From an uncultured Bacilli bacterium (GTDB taxonomy: Bacteria > Bacillota_I > Bacilli_A > RF39 > UBA660): a stretch of 41,372 nt of DNA. The stretch covers positions 1 to 41,372 of the forward strand of contig CANRLI010000004.1 of the NCBI GenBank assembly GCA_947631475.1, read 5' to 3'. This document shows, in pieces, positions 16,048-23,154 of the stretch (within the stretch, counting starts at the first letter, position 1; each line of letters starts with the position of its first letter). A program made the position numbers and the translations under genes. Under the pieces are notes generated by a model that had not been told where the DNA came from, searched no databases, and saw nothing but the letters and a program-made list of their open reading frames with translations.

Positions 16048-16710
16048 ATGCCAAATGGAGATGTTGATGCTAAAGAAAATCGCGCTTTAGATAAAAGTTT
16101 AGATACTTCTGGTAAAGATATATATCGTAAAGGTTATAAAAAAGGACGCTCAAAAGGCTTTTGGGAAGGCTTTTGGAAAGGCTCTATAGGTGGTATATTG
16201 GCTACAGCAATGGTTACATTAGGAATTGCGGGAGCAACTCATTTAGTGGGAGGTATTATTGATAAGTTTAATAATAATACTAATGAGTATGTGGAAAGTG
16301 GTTATCATGCAGTTATCGATAGCACACATCCTGCAACTGACCCGGGAACATATTGGTATGATTATAAATCAATAGCTGATATTTATGACCCTGAAAGTAT
16401 GGATTTATATTCTTATATTTTTGGAGTTTATAAAAAAGTTGGTTGGGATAATGAAAGTGCAATTAATAGTATGAATCAAGTTATGCATTATCTTTGTGAA
16501 AAAGGATTAACGGACTGTGATGATTTTGGTAGCTTTTGCGATAAAATAGGGGCATGTACGGTAACGGATGGTAAAAAAGAAATAGATTTACGAGAATTCC
16601 AACGACGTATGGCAGAATATGTTAGTCGATATAATGATTTAAGTAATATGAAATCAGAAGTAGCTGCGAAAGAGGATGAACTTTCTTCTTCGTTTGGACA
16701 TAGTTTTTAG
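16048..16710 (+). CDS. membrane-anchored protein of unknown function (220 aa)
   Basis: I recognise no family. The N-terminus is charged and ends in a Gly/Phe/Trp repeat (KGYKKGRSKGFWEGFWKGSIGG, split here only for description). One hydrophobic helix, ILATAMVTLGIAGATHLVGGII, spans about residues 50-71, and a predicted extracytoplasmic domain of about 145 residues follows. That domain contains three or four cysteines (YLCEKGLTDCDDFG, DKIGACTV) that could form disulfides and ends in a short coiled coil. The strongest promoter of the window precedes it. The DUF1292 gene follows after 9 nt in the same unit. Confidence 0.7.
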   Translation: MPNGDVDAKENRALDKSLDTSGKDIYRKGYKKGRSKGFWEGFWKGSIGGILATAMVTLGIAGATHLVGGIIDKFNNNTNEYVESGYHAVIDSTHPATDPGTYWYDYKSIADIYDPESMDLYSYIFGVYKKVGWDNESAINSMNQVMHYLCEKGLTDCDDFGSFCDKIGACTVTDGKKEIDLREFQRRMAEYVSRYNDLSNMKSEVAAKEDELSSSFGHSF

Positions 16711-16719
16711 GGTGATTAG

Positions 16720-16965
16720 ATGGAAGAAATGAATGAATATATAACATTAGAAGATGGTATAGACTATTTTATTATTGATGAAATAGAAGAAAATGGCAAT
16801 ACTTATTTATATTTAACTAATGAAAATGATGTTGAAGATTTTTGTATTCGTAAAATGGCTGATAATAATAAAGTTGTAGCATTAGATAATGAAGAAGAGT
16901 TTAAGAAGGCATTACTTTATTTTACTAAAAAACATAAAGAAGAATTAAATACAGAAAACGAGTAA
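16720..16965 (+). CDS. DUF1292 (YrzB-like) protein
   Basis: An 81-residue acidic protein. ITLEDGIDYFIIDEIEENGNTYLYLTNE followed by DNEEEFKKALLYF fits the DUF1292 pattern (two beta hairpins and a C-terminal helix). The B. subtilis relative YrzB lies in the alaS neighbourhood, and here too recD2, AI-2E and alaS follow. Function is unknown. ATG 16720 has AGGGTGAT in front. The TAA stop lies in the loop of its own terminator. Confidence 0.8.
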   Translation: MEEMNEYITLEDGIDYFIIDEIEENGNTYLYLTNENDVEDFCIRKMADNNKVVALDNEEEFKKALLYFTKKHKEELNTENE

Positions 16966-16976
16966 TCGTTTTTTTA
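16955..16976 (+). terminator. intrinsic terminator containing the stop codon
   Basis: AAAACGA pairs with TCGTTTT around a GTAA loop and runs on into T. The loop holds the TAA stop of the DUF1292 gene (16963-16965). Confidence 0.8.
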
Positions 16977-16997
16977 TTTTAAAATAAATTTTACTTA

Positions 16998-17027
16998 TTG
17001 ACGAACAATTGTTTTTTGATATATAAT
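16998..17027 (+). promoter_or_regulatory. recD2 promoter TTGACG-18-TATAAT
   Basis: The -35 TTGACG (16998-17003) and -10 TATAAT (17022-17027). A candidate LexA operator fills most of the spacer. Confidence 0.7.
17002..17015. promoter_or_regulatory. candidate LexA (SOS) box at recD2
   Basis: CGAACAATTGTTTT matches 8 of the 10 defined bases of the Gram-positive box CGAACnnnnGTTCG. Its reverse complement shares the AAACAAwTGTT core with the operator upstream of lexA at the window edge. The site lies between -35 and -10, where bound LexA would block RNA polymerase. Confidence 0.6.
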
Positions 17028-17089
17028 AGCCAAAGAGAGTTAGGTAACTATTTTTAAATTTGGAAAATGGAAACGAAGGTAAAAAGCAA

Positions 17090-19303
17090 ATGGAGTATGT
17101 TAGAGGAAAATTTAAACAGATGATATTTGAATCAGAAAATGGCTATAAAGTTGGTTTATTTCGAGTTAAAGAAGCGTCTTTAGAAATGAGTGAATATGTA
17201 AATAAGACGATAACTTTTACTGGTTATTTTGCTGAATTAAATAGCGAAGATGTTTACAAATTATATGGACAATATGTTTTTAATGAACGATATGGTAATC
17301 AATTTCAAGTTTCATCTTATGAAAGGGAAGAACCTAAAGGCAAAGATGCCGTAATGGATTTTTTATCCAGCTCATTAGTTAAAGGTTGTGGTGAAAAAAC
17401 AGCCCAAGCTATTGTGGATACTTTAGGGGAAGATGCTTTAACCCTCATTAAACAAGATTATCTAGTTTTACTACATGTACCGGGTATTTCAGTAAATAAA
17501 GCTAAAAGAATTTATAATTCAATCGTTAAATATCAAAGTACGGATGAGATTATTGTTAATTTAAAAAAATTAGGGTTTACAATCAATGAGGCTTTAGCGA
17601 TTTTAAACAAATGGGGAGAAGCTTCATTAGAAATTGTGGAAACTAATATTTATAGTTTGATTGATATAATTGATTTTACGAAATTAGATAAGATTTTTTT
17701 AAGTATGAAAGCTTGTGATAGCTATGAACGTGTTTTAGCGTGTATTATTGAGTCATTTAAAAGATTAAGTTTTAAAAATGGTGATACGTATTGTTATAAA
17801 GAAGAATTGTTTAGTAATATTAGAAATGAGTTTAAAATATTTATTACAGAAGAACAATTAGATGAATATTTAGCTATTTTAAAGAAAAATAATGAAATAG
17901 TAGTTTTAAATAATGCTTTGTTTTTAAAAGAATATTATGATTATGAGGAAGAAATAGCTTTAAATTTAGAATTAATATGTCGTCATGGAAATAAAAAGTT
18001 ACAACATTTTGATGATTTAATAGCAGGTATTCAAAAAGAAAATAATGTTAAATATAATGTTGATCAAAAGAAAGCTATTAAAAATGCTTTAACGAATAGA
18101 ATTAGTATTATTACAGGTGGACCAGGTACAGGGAAAACAACAATTATCAATTCGATAGTTAAGCTATATATTAGAATTAATAATTTAAATTATAAAGATG
18201 TTATTAATGAAATAGCTTTATTGGCTCCTACGGGACGAGCTGCTAAAAAAATGAGTGATTCAACGGGATTGAGTGCGATGACAATTCATCGATATTTAAA
18301 GTGGAATAAGGAAAAAGATGAATTTCAAATAAATGAATATAATAAAAATCCTCATAAATTAATTATTGTAGATGAAACTAGTATGATAGATACTTATTTA
18401 TTTGCTTCTTTATTAAAAGGAATTGGTCATAATATAATGTTGGTGTTAGTTGGAGATGCTAATCAATTGCCATCAGTAGGACCAGGGTTAATATTAAATG
18501 ATTTAATAGATTCTGATATGTTTGTCCATACAACTTTAGAACAAATTTATCGTCAAAGTGAAAATTCATATATTCCTGTGTTGGCTAAAGAGATTAAGGA
18601 TCATAATTTACGAAGCGATTTTATGGCACAAACTGATGATTATAATTTTTTGCCGGCGAGAGGCTTAGCAATAAAAGAGATGATTAGAAAGATTTGTTTA
18701 ATGAGCAAGGAAAAAGGATTAACTGAAGAAGATATTCAAGTATTAGCTCCAATGTATAAAGGTGAAAATGGGATAGATAATTTAAATATTCTTTTACAAA
18801 GTATTTTTAATCCTCATGATAAGGATAAGAAGGAAGCCAAAGTGGGCGATGTTATTTATCGAGTTCATGATAAAGTTTTACAATTAGTAAATGATCCAGA
18901 TAATAACATATTTAATGGCGATATTGGATATATTAGTAGTATAGATACAATTATAAATCCTAAGAAAAAAGAAGTGTTTACAATTAATTTTGATGGTAAT
19001 GAAGTACTTTATGGAAGGGAAGACTTAATTAATATTAAACATGCTTATGCGATTACAATTCACAAAAGTCAAGGTTCAGAGTTTGCTCATGTTATAATGC
19101 CTATTTCCAAAGCTTATTACAAGATGTTATATAATAAACTCATTTATACAGGGGTATCACGAGCTAAAAAAAGTTTAATAATTATTGGGGAAGAAGAAAG
19201 TTTTCTTATGGGGACAAACAATGATTATTCAACACAAAGAAAGACTTACCTTAAAACACAGATAATGAATAAATTTTTAAATAATGACCATACTACAATA
19301 TAG
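17090..19303 (+). CDS. recD2: RecD2 (RecD-like) ATP-dependent DNA helicase
   Basis: A 737-residue SF1B helicase of the RecBC-independent RecD2 type, acting 5'-3' in DNA repair and replication-fork maintenance. The N-terminal OB-like region and helix-hairpin-helix repeats (GCGEKTAQAIVDTLG; VPGISVNKAKRIY) are typical of RecD2. Helicase motifs are intact: Walker A TGGPGTGKTT (K349), Walker B VDETS (D428, E429), VGDANQLPSVGPG, LEQIYRQ, AITIHKSQGSEF and YTGVSRAKK. The start is ATG 17090 with GAAGGT in front; TTG 17060 is possible but has no well-spaced RBS. A likely LexA box in the promoter places it under SOS control. Its stop overlaps the RBS of a 46-residue peptide gene. Confidence 0.93.
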   Translation: MEYVRGKFKQMIFESENGYKVGLFRVKEASLEMSEYVNKTITFTGYFAELNSEDVYKLYGQYVFNERYGNQFQVSSYEREEPKGKDAVMDFLSSSLVKGCGEKTAQAIVDTLGEDALTLIKQDYLVLLHVPGISVNKAKRIYNSIVKYQSTDEIIVNLKKLGFTINEALAILNKWGEASLEIVETNIYSLIDIIDFTKLDKIFLSMKACDSYERVLACIIESFKRLSFKNGDTYCYKEELFSNIRNEFKIFITEEQLDEYLAILKKNNEIVVLNNALFLKEYYDYEEEIALNLELICRHGNKKLQHFDDLIAGIQKENNVKYNVDQKKAIKNALTNRISIITGGPGTGKTTIINSIVKLYIRINNLNYKDVINEIALLAPTGRAAKKMSDSTGLSAMTIHRYLKWNKEKDEFQINEYNKNPHKLIIVDETSMIDTYLFASLLKGIGHNIMLVLVGDANQLPSVGPGLILNDLIDSDMFVHTTLEQIYRQSENSYIPVLAKEIKDHNLRSDFMAQTDDYNFLPARGLAIKEMIRKICLMSKEKGLTEEDIQVLAPMYKGENGIDNLNILLQSIFNPHDKDKKEAKVGDVIYRVHDKVLQLVNDPDNNIFNGDIGYISSIDTIINPKKKEVFTINFDGNEVLYGREDLINIKHAYAITIHKSQGSEFAHVIMPISKAYYKMLYNKLIYTGVSRAKKSLIIIGEEESFLMGTNNDYSTQRKTYLKTQIMNKFLNNDHTTI

Positions 19304-19315
19304 AGGTGAGTTTAA

Positions 19316-19456
19316 ATGAAAATGAGTAAAGATAAAATGAATTGGATGTTACTTATTGGGGGTTGCATGGTATCAATGGCAGCAGGATTGGTTGCCGGAT
19401 GTATGAAAGAAAAAATGAAAAAAATGGATTCATGTTGTATTATAGATGAATTGTAG
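19316..19456 (+). CDS. 46-residue Met/Cys-rich single-helix membrane peptide
   Basis: A small ORF with AGAGGTGAG beginning at the recD2 stop codon and ATG 19316. Nine of 46 residues are Met and four are Cys. One hydrophobic stretch (WMLLIGGCMVSMAAGLVAGCM, residues 10-30) is followed by a basic KEKMKKM patch and a C-terminal DSCCIIDEL. It is predicted to sit in the membrane, possibly binding soft metal ions; that is inference. It is translationally coupled to recD2 and ends in its own terminator, which supports a real gene. I recognise no family. Confidence 0.7.
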   Translation: MKMSKDKMNWMLLIGGCMVSMAAGLVAGCMKEKMKKMDSCCIIDEL

Positions 19457-19477
19457 GACCTAGAAAAGGTCCTTTTT
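19455..19477 (+). terminator. intrinsic terminator after the small peptide gene
   Basis: AGGACCT pairs with AGGTCCT around AGAAA, followed by T5. The TAG stop (19454-19456) forms the foot of the stem. The next gene begins 13 nt after the T run with no promoter in between. Confidence 0.85.
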
Positions 19478-19489
19478 CAAAGGTGAGAT

Positions 19490-20506
19490 ATGAAAACAGA
19501 TAAACTTAAAGAGTTTGTGTTATTGTTAATAGCTATTATCTTGGTTATATTTATTGTTAAATATTTAAATTTACTAAATTATATCGGCTTAATATTTAGT
19601 ATTTTAATACCTGTTTTTGTGGGATTTATTTATGCTTGGATTTTTAATCCTTTAATAAAAAAGTTAAGTGCTAAACATAAACGAAATTTTATTTGTATTG
19701 CTTTATTTTTGTTGATTATCATAATTATTTTCCTATTCTTTTCTTTATTAATACCAATCTTTTATAAGGAAATTGGTGAATTAAGTGATATTTTGCCCCC
19801 AATGTTTAAAATGGTAGCAAGTAAAGTTGATAATTGGGGATTAAAGAATTTTTTAGATAAGTTATTGTTGTTTTTTACGGATAATGTACCTTTATATTTA
19901 GTAAATGGCTTTAAAGTGTTATTTAAATACTTAGGTATTACTTTAGTAGGATTAATATTAGGATTATATATGAGTATGGATTATGAAAAAATAGTTAAAT
20001 TTATTTATGAGATAGTTCCTAAAAAATGGCAATGTATCTTTATTAATTTAACACAGGAAGTTAGTGAAGAAACAAGAAAGTGTGTTAATGGGACATTGTT
20101 TGTAGCTTTTTGTGTTTTGGTATTAGATAGCTTGTGTTTTTCTTTAATTGGTTTAGATGCTTCCTTATTATTAGGAGTATTATGTGGTATTACCGACTTA
20201 GTTCCCTATGTAGGACCATATATTGGAGGAGCGGTGGCCGTAATTGTTGGGTTTACGGAAAGTAAATGGTTGGGAATTATTACATTAATAATATGTGTAG
20301 TGGTCCAAAGTATAGAAAATTATATTTTGCAACCAATTGTTATGAGTCGTAGTATTAAAATAAGTCCAGTATTAATAATTATTGGTTTATTGGTATTTGG
20401 TAATTTCTTTGGTATAGCGGGGATGATTTTAGCAACACCAATAGTGGCAATGATTAAAGTAGTGGTCTCTCATATTAAAAGTGCAATTGATAAATGTAAA
20501 GAATAA
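19490..20506 (+). CDS. AI-2E family (PerM/YrrI-like) membrane protein
   Basis: A 338-residue polytopic protein of the AI-2E/PerM family. It has an N-terminal pair of helices, a soluble loop (residues about 95-145), the conserved GLILGLYMSMDYEKI segment, and a C-terminal helix cluster with GVLCGITDLVPYVGPYIGG and ILQPIVMSRSIKISPVLIIIGLLVFGNFFGIAGMILATP. Members are proposed exporters or permeases; the specific substrate is not determined by sequence. The gene lies before alaS, as yrrI does in B. subtilis. RBS AAAGGTGAG lies directly after the upstream terminator, so it depends on read-through from recD2 or on a promoter I cannot see. Confidence 0.88.
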   Translation: MKTDKLKEFVLLLIAIILVIFIVKYLNLLNYIGLIFSILIPVFVGFIYAWIFNPLIKKLSAKHKRNFICIALFLLIIIIIFLFFSLLIPIFYKEIGELSDILPPMFKMVASKVDNWGLKNFLDKLLLFFTDNVPLYLVNGFKVLFKYLGITLVGLILGLYMSMDYEKIVKFIYEIVPKKWQCIFINLTQEVSEETRKCVNGTLFVAFCVLVLDSLCFSLIGLDASLLLGVLCGITDLVPYVGPYIGGAVAVIVGFTESKWLGIITLIICVVVQSIENYILQPIVMSRSIKISPVLIIIGLLVFGNFFGIAGMILATPIVAMIKVVVSHIKSAIDKCKE

Positions 20507-20525
20507 GGGATATCTCAGTATAGAA

Positions 20526-20542
20526 AGTAAGTCTTTACTTTT
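20526..20542 (+). terminator. weak candidate terminator after the AI-2E gene
   Basis: AAAGTAA pairs with TTACTTT around a GTCT loop; the T run is short. It overlaps the -35 of the T-box promoter, so it is uncertain. Confidence 0.35.
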
Positions 20543-20562
20543 AATAAATATTTTTATATAAT
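20534..20562 (+). promoter_or_regulatory. promoter TTTACT-17-TATAAT of the alanine T-box operon
   Basis: The -35 TTTACT (20534-20539) and -10 TATAAT (20557-20562) with 17-nt spacing. Predicted initiation is near 20569, giving a 210-nt leader. Confidence 0.65.
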
Positions 20563-20568
20563 TTATTT

Positions 20569-20765
20569 GTTAATTAAATTTATTAGTCATTGATGAAGAA
20601 AAAGTAATTTAAAAAATTTAAAGAGAGCTAGTGGATGGTGGGAACTAGTAATGGCTTAAATGAAAGAGCTACCTTTGGAGACTAATCGGATAAACCGTTA
20701 TTATTAATTAAGTGAAAAAAAGGATGGTACCGCATTATTTGCTCCTTGGCAAGTAATGTTTTTTT
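20569..20765 (+). promoter_or_regulatory. T-box leader with alanine (GCU) specifier
   Basis: Stem I begins at AGAGAGCTAGTGG (20622-20634). A GCT codon at 20668-20670 (AGAGCTACC) is the likely specifier and matches alanine. The T-box AGGATGGTACCGC is at 20721-20733. The terminator is a 10-bp stem (20733-20742 with 20749-20758) followed by T7. Uncharged tRNA-Ala pairing with the specifier and T-box should favour the antiterminator and switch on the downstream kinase and alaS genes. Confidence 0.9.
20733..20765 (+). terminator. T-box-controlled terminator
   Basis: CATTATTTGC pairs with GCAAGTAATG (one GU) around TCCTTG and runs into seven Ts. Its 5' arm directly abuts the T-box, so it competes with the antiterminator. 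Confidence 0.85.
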
Positions 20766-20780
20766 ATGGAGGAGGCTTGT

Positions 20781-21299
20781 ATGAGAATATTTTTAATTGC
20801 TGGTAAAGCGGGTAGTGGCAAAAATGAAGTAGCTAAGATTATTAAAAATAATTTACAAAATTCTGTGATAACAGGATTTAGTAAGTATATTAAACTTTTT
20901 GCAAAGGAATTGCTTCCTTGGGACGGAAACGATAATGATAAACCCCGCGATTTTTTACAAAAAATGGGTGATACTTTACGAGGAATTGATGAAGATTTTT
21001 TAACTGAGCGTTTAAAACAAGATTTAGAAGTTTATCGTCTTATGGGAATAAATAATGTAATTATTAGTGATGTAAGATTAGTACATGAAATTGAATATTT
21101 TAAAAAGTTAAAAGATTATGACATAGTAACAATTCGTGTTAATACCGATTTTTCAAAAAGGGTTTTAACTGAAGAAGAGAAAAATCATCATACAGAAATA
21201 GAACTAGATAATTATCAAAATTTTGATTATATTATTAATAATGCTTTTGATTTAAGTTTATCTGAAGACATAAAGAAAATAGTAGAAGGAATGAAGTAA
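20781..21299 (+). CDS. deoxynucleoside monophosphate kinase-like P-loop protein
   Basis: A 172-residue soluble P-loop kinase. The Walker A motif is GKAGSGKN (residues 8-15), with Asn where most kinases have Ser or Thr; related phage-type dNMP kinases have Asp here. It continues with FSKYIKLFAKELLPWDGNDNDKPRDFLQKMGDTLR, whose W-D-G / K-P-R / L-Q-x-x-G-D pattern, and VIISDVRLVHEIEYFK, are typical of the dNMP kinase/gp1-like group. It probably phosphorylates dNMPs, but dephospho-CoA kinase-like activity cannot be excluded. ATG 20781 is chosen for GGAGGAGG at 20768-20775; ATG 20766 overlaps it. It is first in the Ala T-box operon, one nt before alaS. Confidence 0.75.
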   Translation: MRIFLIAGKAGSGKNEVAKIIKNNLQNSVITGFSKYIKLFAKELLPWDGNDNDKPRDFLQKMGDTLRGIDEDFLTERLKQDLEVYRLMGINNVIISDVRLVHEIEYFKKLKDYDIVTIRVNTDFSKRVLTEEEKNHHTEIELDNYQNFDYIINNAFDLSLSEDIKKIVEGMK

Positions 21300-21300
21300 A

Positions 21301-23043
21301 ATGAATTTAAAAGATTTATATATTAATTTTTTTATAGAAAAGGGGCATAAACAAATACCAAGTGCACCAGTTGTTCCTGAAAATGATCCATCAGTTTTAT
21401 TTAATACAGCAGGAATGCAACCATTAATCCCTTATTTGATGGGACAACCACATCCATATGGAACTAGATTAGTTGATTATCAAAAATGCGTTAGAACCAA
21501 TGATTTAGATGAAATAGGTGATGCTGTTCATCATACTTTTTTTGAAATGCTTGGTAACTGGAGTTTAGGTGATTATTTTAAAGAAGAAAGTATATCTTGG
21601 AGTTTTGAGTTTTTAACAACGAGGTTAAATATCCCTGTAGAAAGATTAGCTGTTACGGTATTTGCGGGAAATGAGGTTATTCCATTTGATGAAGTAAGTT
21701 ATAATAAGTGGTTAAGTTTGGGCATAGATAAAGATAAGATTGCTAAAACTGTCGATGATAACTTTTGGATAGCTGGAGAAACAGGACCTTGTGGTGGAGA
21801 TAGTGAAATCTTTTATTTTAGAAGTTCCGATGAAATTCCTAAAGTATTTGATCCTGAGGATACGAGATGGGTAGAGATTTGGAATAATGTCTTTATGCAA
21901 TATTATAAAGATGAAAAGGGGGTAGTTACTGAATTACCGAAAAAAAATGTTGATACAGGAATGGGTGTTGAAAGAACAACAGCTATTTTAGAAGGGGTTA
22001 ACGATAATTATTTATCTAGTATTTGGAAAGATGTTATTGATTTAATTAGTGAGATAGCCAATGTTCCATACCAAAATCATGAAAAAAGTATGCGTATTAT
22101 TGCTGATCATATAAGAACAGCTGTCTTTATATCAGCAGATCCAGCAGGAATTAAACCTTCTAATACTGATCAAGGCTATATTTTAAGAAGGTTAATTAGA
22201 AGAGCGATACGTCATGCTAAAACTTTAGGAATTGATATTAATAGTAATTGGGAAGAACAGATAGCAAGATTAATTTTGGATAAATATAAAGTTTATTATA
22301 AAGAGTTAGAAGATAATTATAATGTAGTTTTAGATGTTTTAAGAAATGAAAAAGTTAAATTTGGTCATACTTTAGAAAAAGGTTTAAGAGAATTTGAAAA
22401 AGTTACTAAAGATGGTCAAAATATTGATGGTAAAACTGCTTTTCATTTATTTGATACTTATGGATTTCCATTGGAATTAACTATTGAGTTAGCTAAGGAA
22501 CGTAATTTACAAGTAGATGTCGATGGATATAAGGCGATGTTTGAAGAACATCAAGAAAAATCACGTACAGCTTCCGCAGGTAAATTTAAAGGTGGATTAG
22601 CGGGAAATGGGGAAATTGAAACTAAATATCATACGGCAACACATTTATTAAATGCAGCATTAAAATTAGTAGTTGGACCTGATGTTCATCAAAAAGGTTC
22701 TAATATTACAGCGGAAAGAATGAGATTTGATTTTAGTTGTGATCACAAGTTAACTTTAGAAGAAAAAGAACGTACGGAAGCAATTGTCAATGAGTGGATT
22801 AGTGAAGGCTTACCAGTAACGGTTGAAGAAATGCCTAAAGAAGAAGCTATTAAATCAGGAGCTGAATGTATGTTTATTGAAAAATATCCCGATGTTGTAA
22901 CTGTTTATAAAATAGGGGATGTTTCTAAAGAGTTATGTGGTGGACCACATGTTAAAAATACCAGTGAATTAGGTCATTTTAGAATTATTAAAGAAGAAGC
23001 ATCTTCAGCAGGAGTTAGAAGAATTAAAGGAGTATTAGAATGA
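21301..23043 (+). CDS. alaS: alanyl-tRNA synthetase, short form lacking the C-Ala domain
   Basis: A 580-residue AlaRS that charges tRNA-Ala with alanine. The class II catalytic core (residues 1 to about 240: NTAGMQPLIPYLMG, HHTFFEMLGNWSLGDYFK, GMGVERTTAIL) and the tRNA-recognition helices are complete. The editing domain is present with both metal-ligand pairs, H444-TAT-H448 and C546-GGP-H550. It ends at AGVRRIKGVLE, where the usual roughly 875-residue enzyme continues into the C-Ala domain. TGA is followed at once by a strong terminator, and no C-Ala fragment follows in any frame, so this is a natural short form and not a frameshift. It is under a GCU T-box. Confidence 0.93.
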   Translation: MNLKDLYINFFIEKGHKQIPSAPVVPENDPSVLFNTAGMQPLIPYLMGQPHPYGTRLVDYQKCVRTNDLDEIGDAVHHTFFEMLGNWSLGDYFKEESISWSFEFLTTRLNIPVERLAVTVFAGNEVIPFDEVSYNKWLSLGIDKDKIAKTVDDNFWIAGETGPCGGDSEIFYFRSSDEIPKVFDPEDTRWVEIWNNVFMQYYKDEKGVVTELPKKNVDTGMGVERTTAILEGVNDNYLSSIWKDVIDLISEIANVPYQNHEKSMRIIADHIRTAVFISADPAGIKPSNTDQGYILRRLIRRAIRHAKTLGIDINSNWEEQIARLILDKYKVYYKELEDNYNVVLDVLRNEKVKFGHTLEKGLREFEKVTKDGQNIDGKTAFHLFDTYGFPLELTIELAKERNLQVDVDGYKAMFEEHQEKSRTASAGKFKGGLAGNGEIETKYHTATHLLNAALKLVVGPDVHQKGSNITAERMRFDFSCDHKLTLEEKERTEAIVNEWISEGLPVTVEEMPKEEAIKSGAECMFIEKYPDVVTVYKIGDVSKELCGGPHVKNTSELGHFRIIKEEASSAGVRRIKGVLE

Positions 23044-23047
23044 TATG

Positions 23048-23082
23048 AACCCCGTTTCTTGGACAAAGAAACGGGGGTTTTT
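23048..23082 (+). terminator. strong intrinsic terminator of the alaS operon
   Basis: ACCCCGTTTCTT pairs with AAGAAACGGGG around GGACA, followed by T5. It is the most GC-rich hairpin in the window. Confidence 0.93.
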
Positions 23083-23116
23083 ATATAAAAGACTTTTAAT
23101 TTGTTTAGTTTTATTT

Positions 23117-23122
23117 TATAAT
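23117..23122 (+). promoter_or_regulatory. -10 element of the two-HD gene
   Basis: TATAAT with no TG extension and a weak TTTTAA 17 nt upstream. Initiation near 23129 excludes the in-frame start at 23125. Confidence 0.45.
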
Positions 23123-23154
23123 ATTTGCATTATGTCAAAAAGGGGATGTCACCT

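Noticed and set aside
22981-23043. Frameshift truncating alaS
   Set aside because: The sequence after the stop is a strong terminator followed by another gene with its own promoter. No C-Ala-like coding sequence is seen in other frames.
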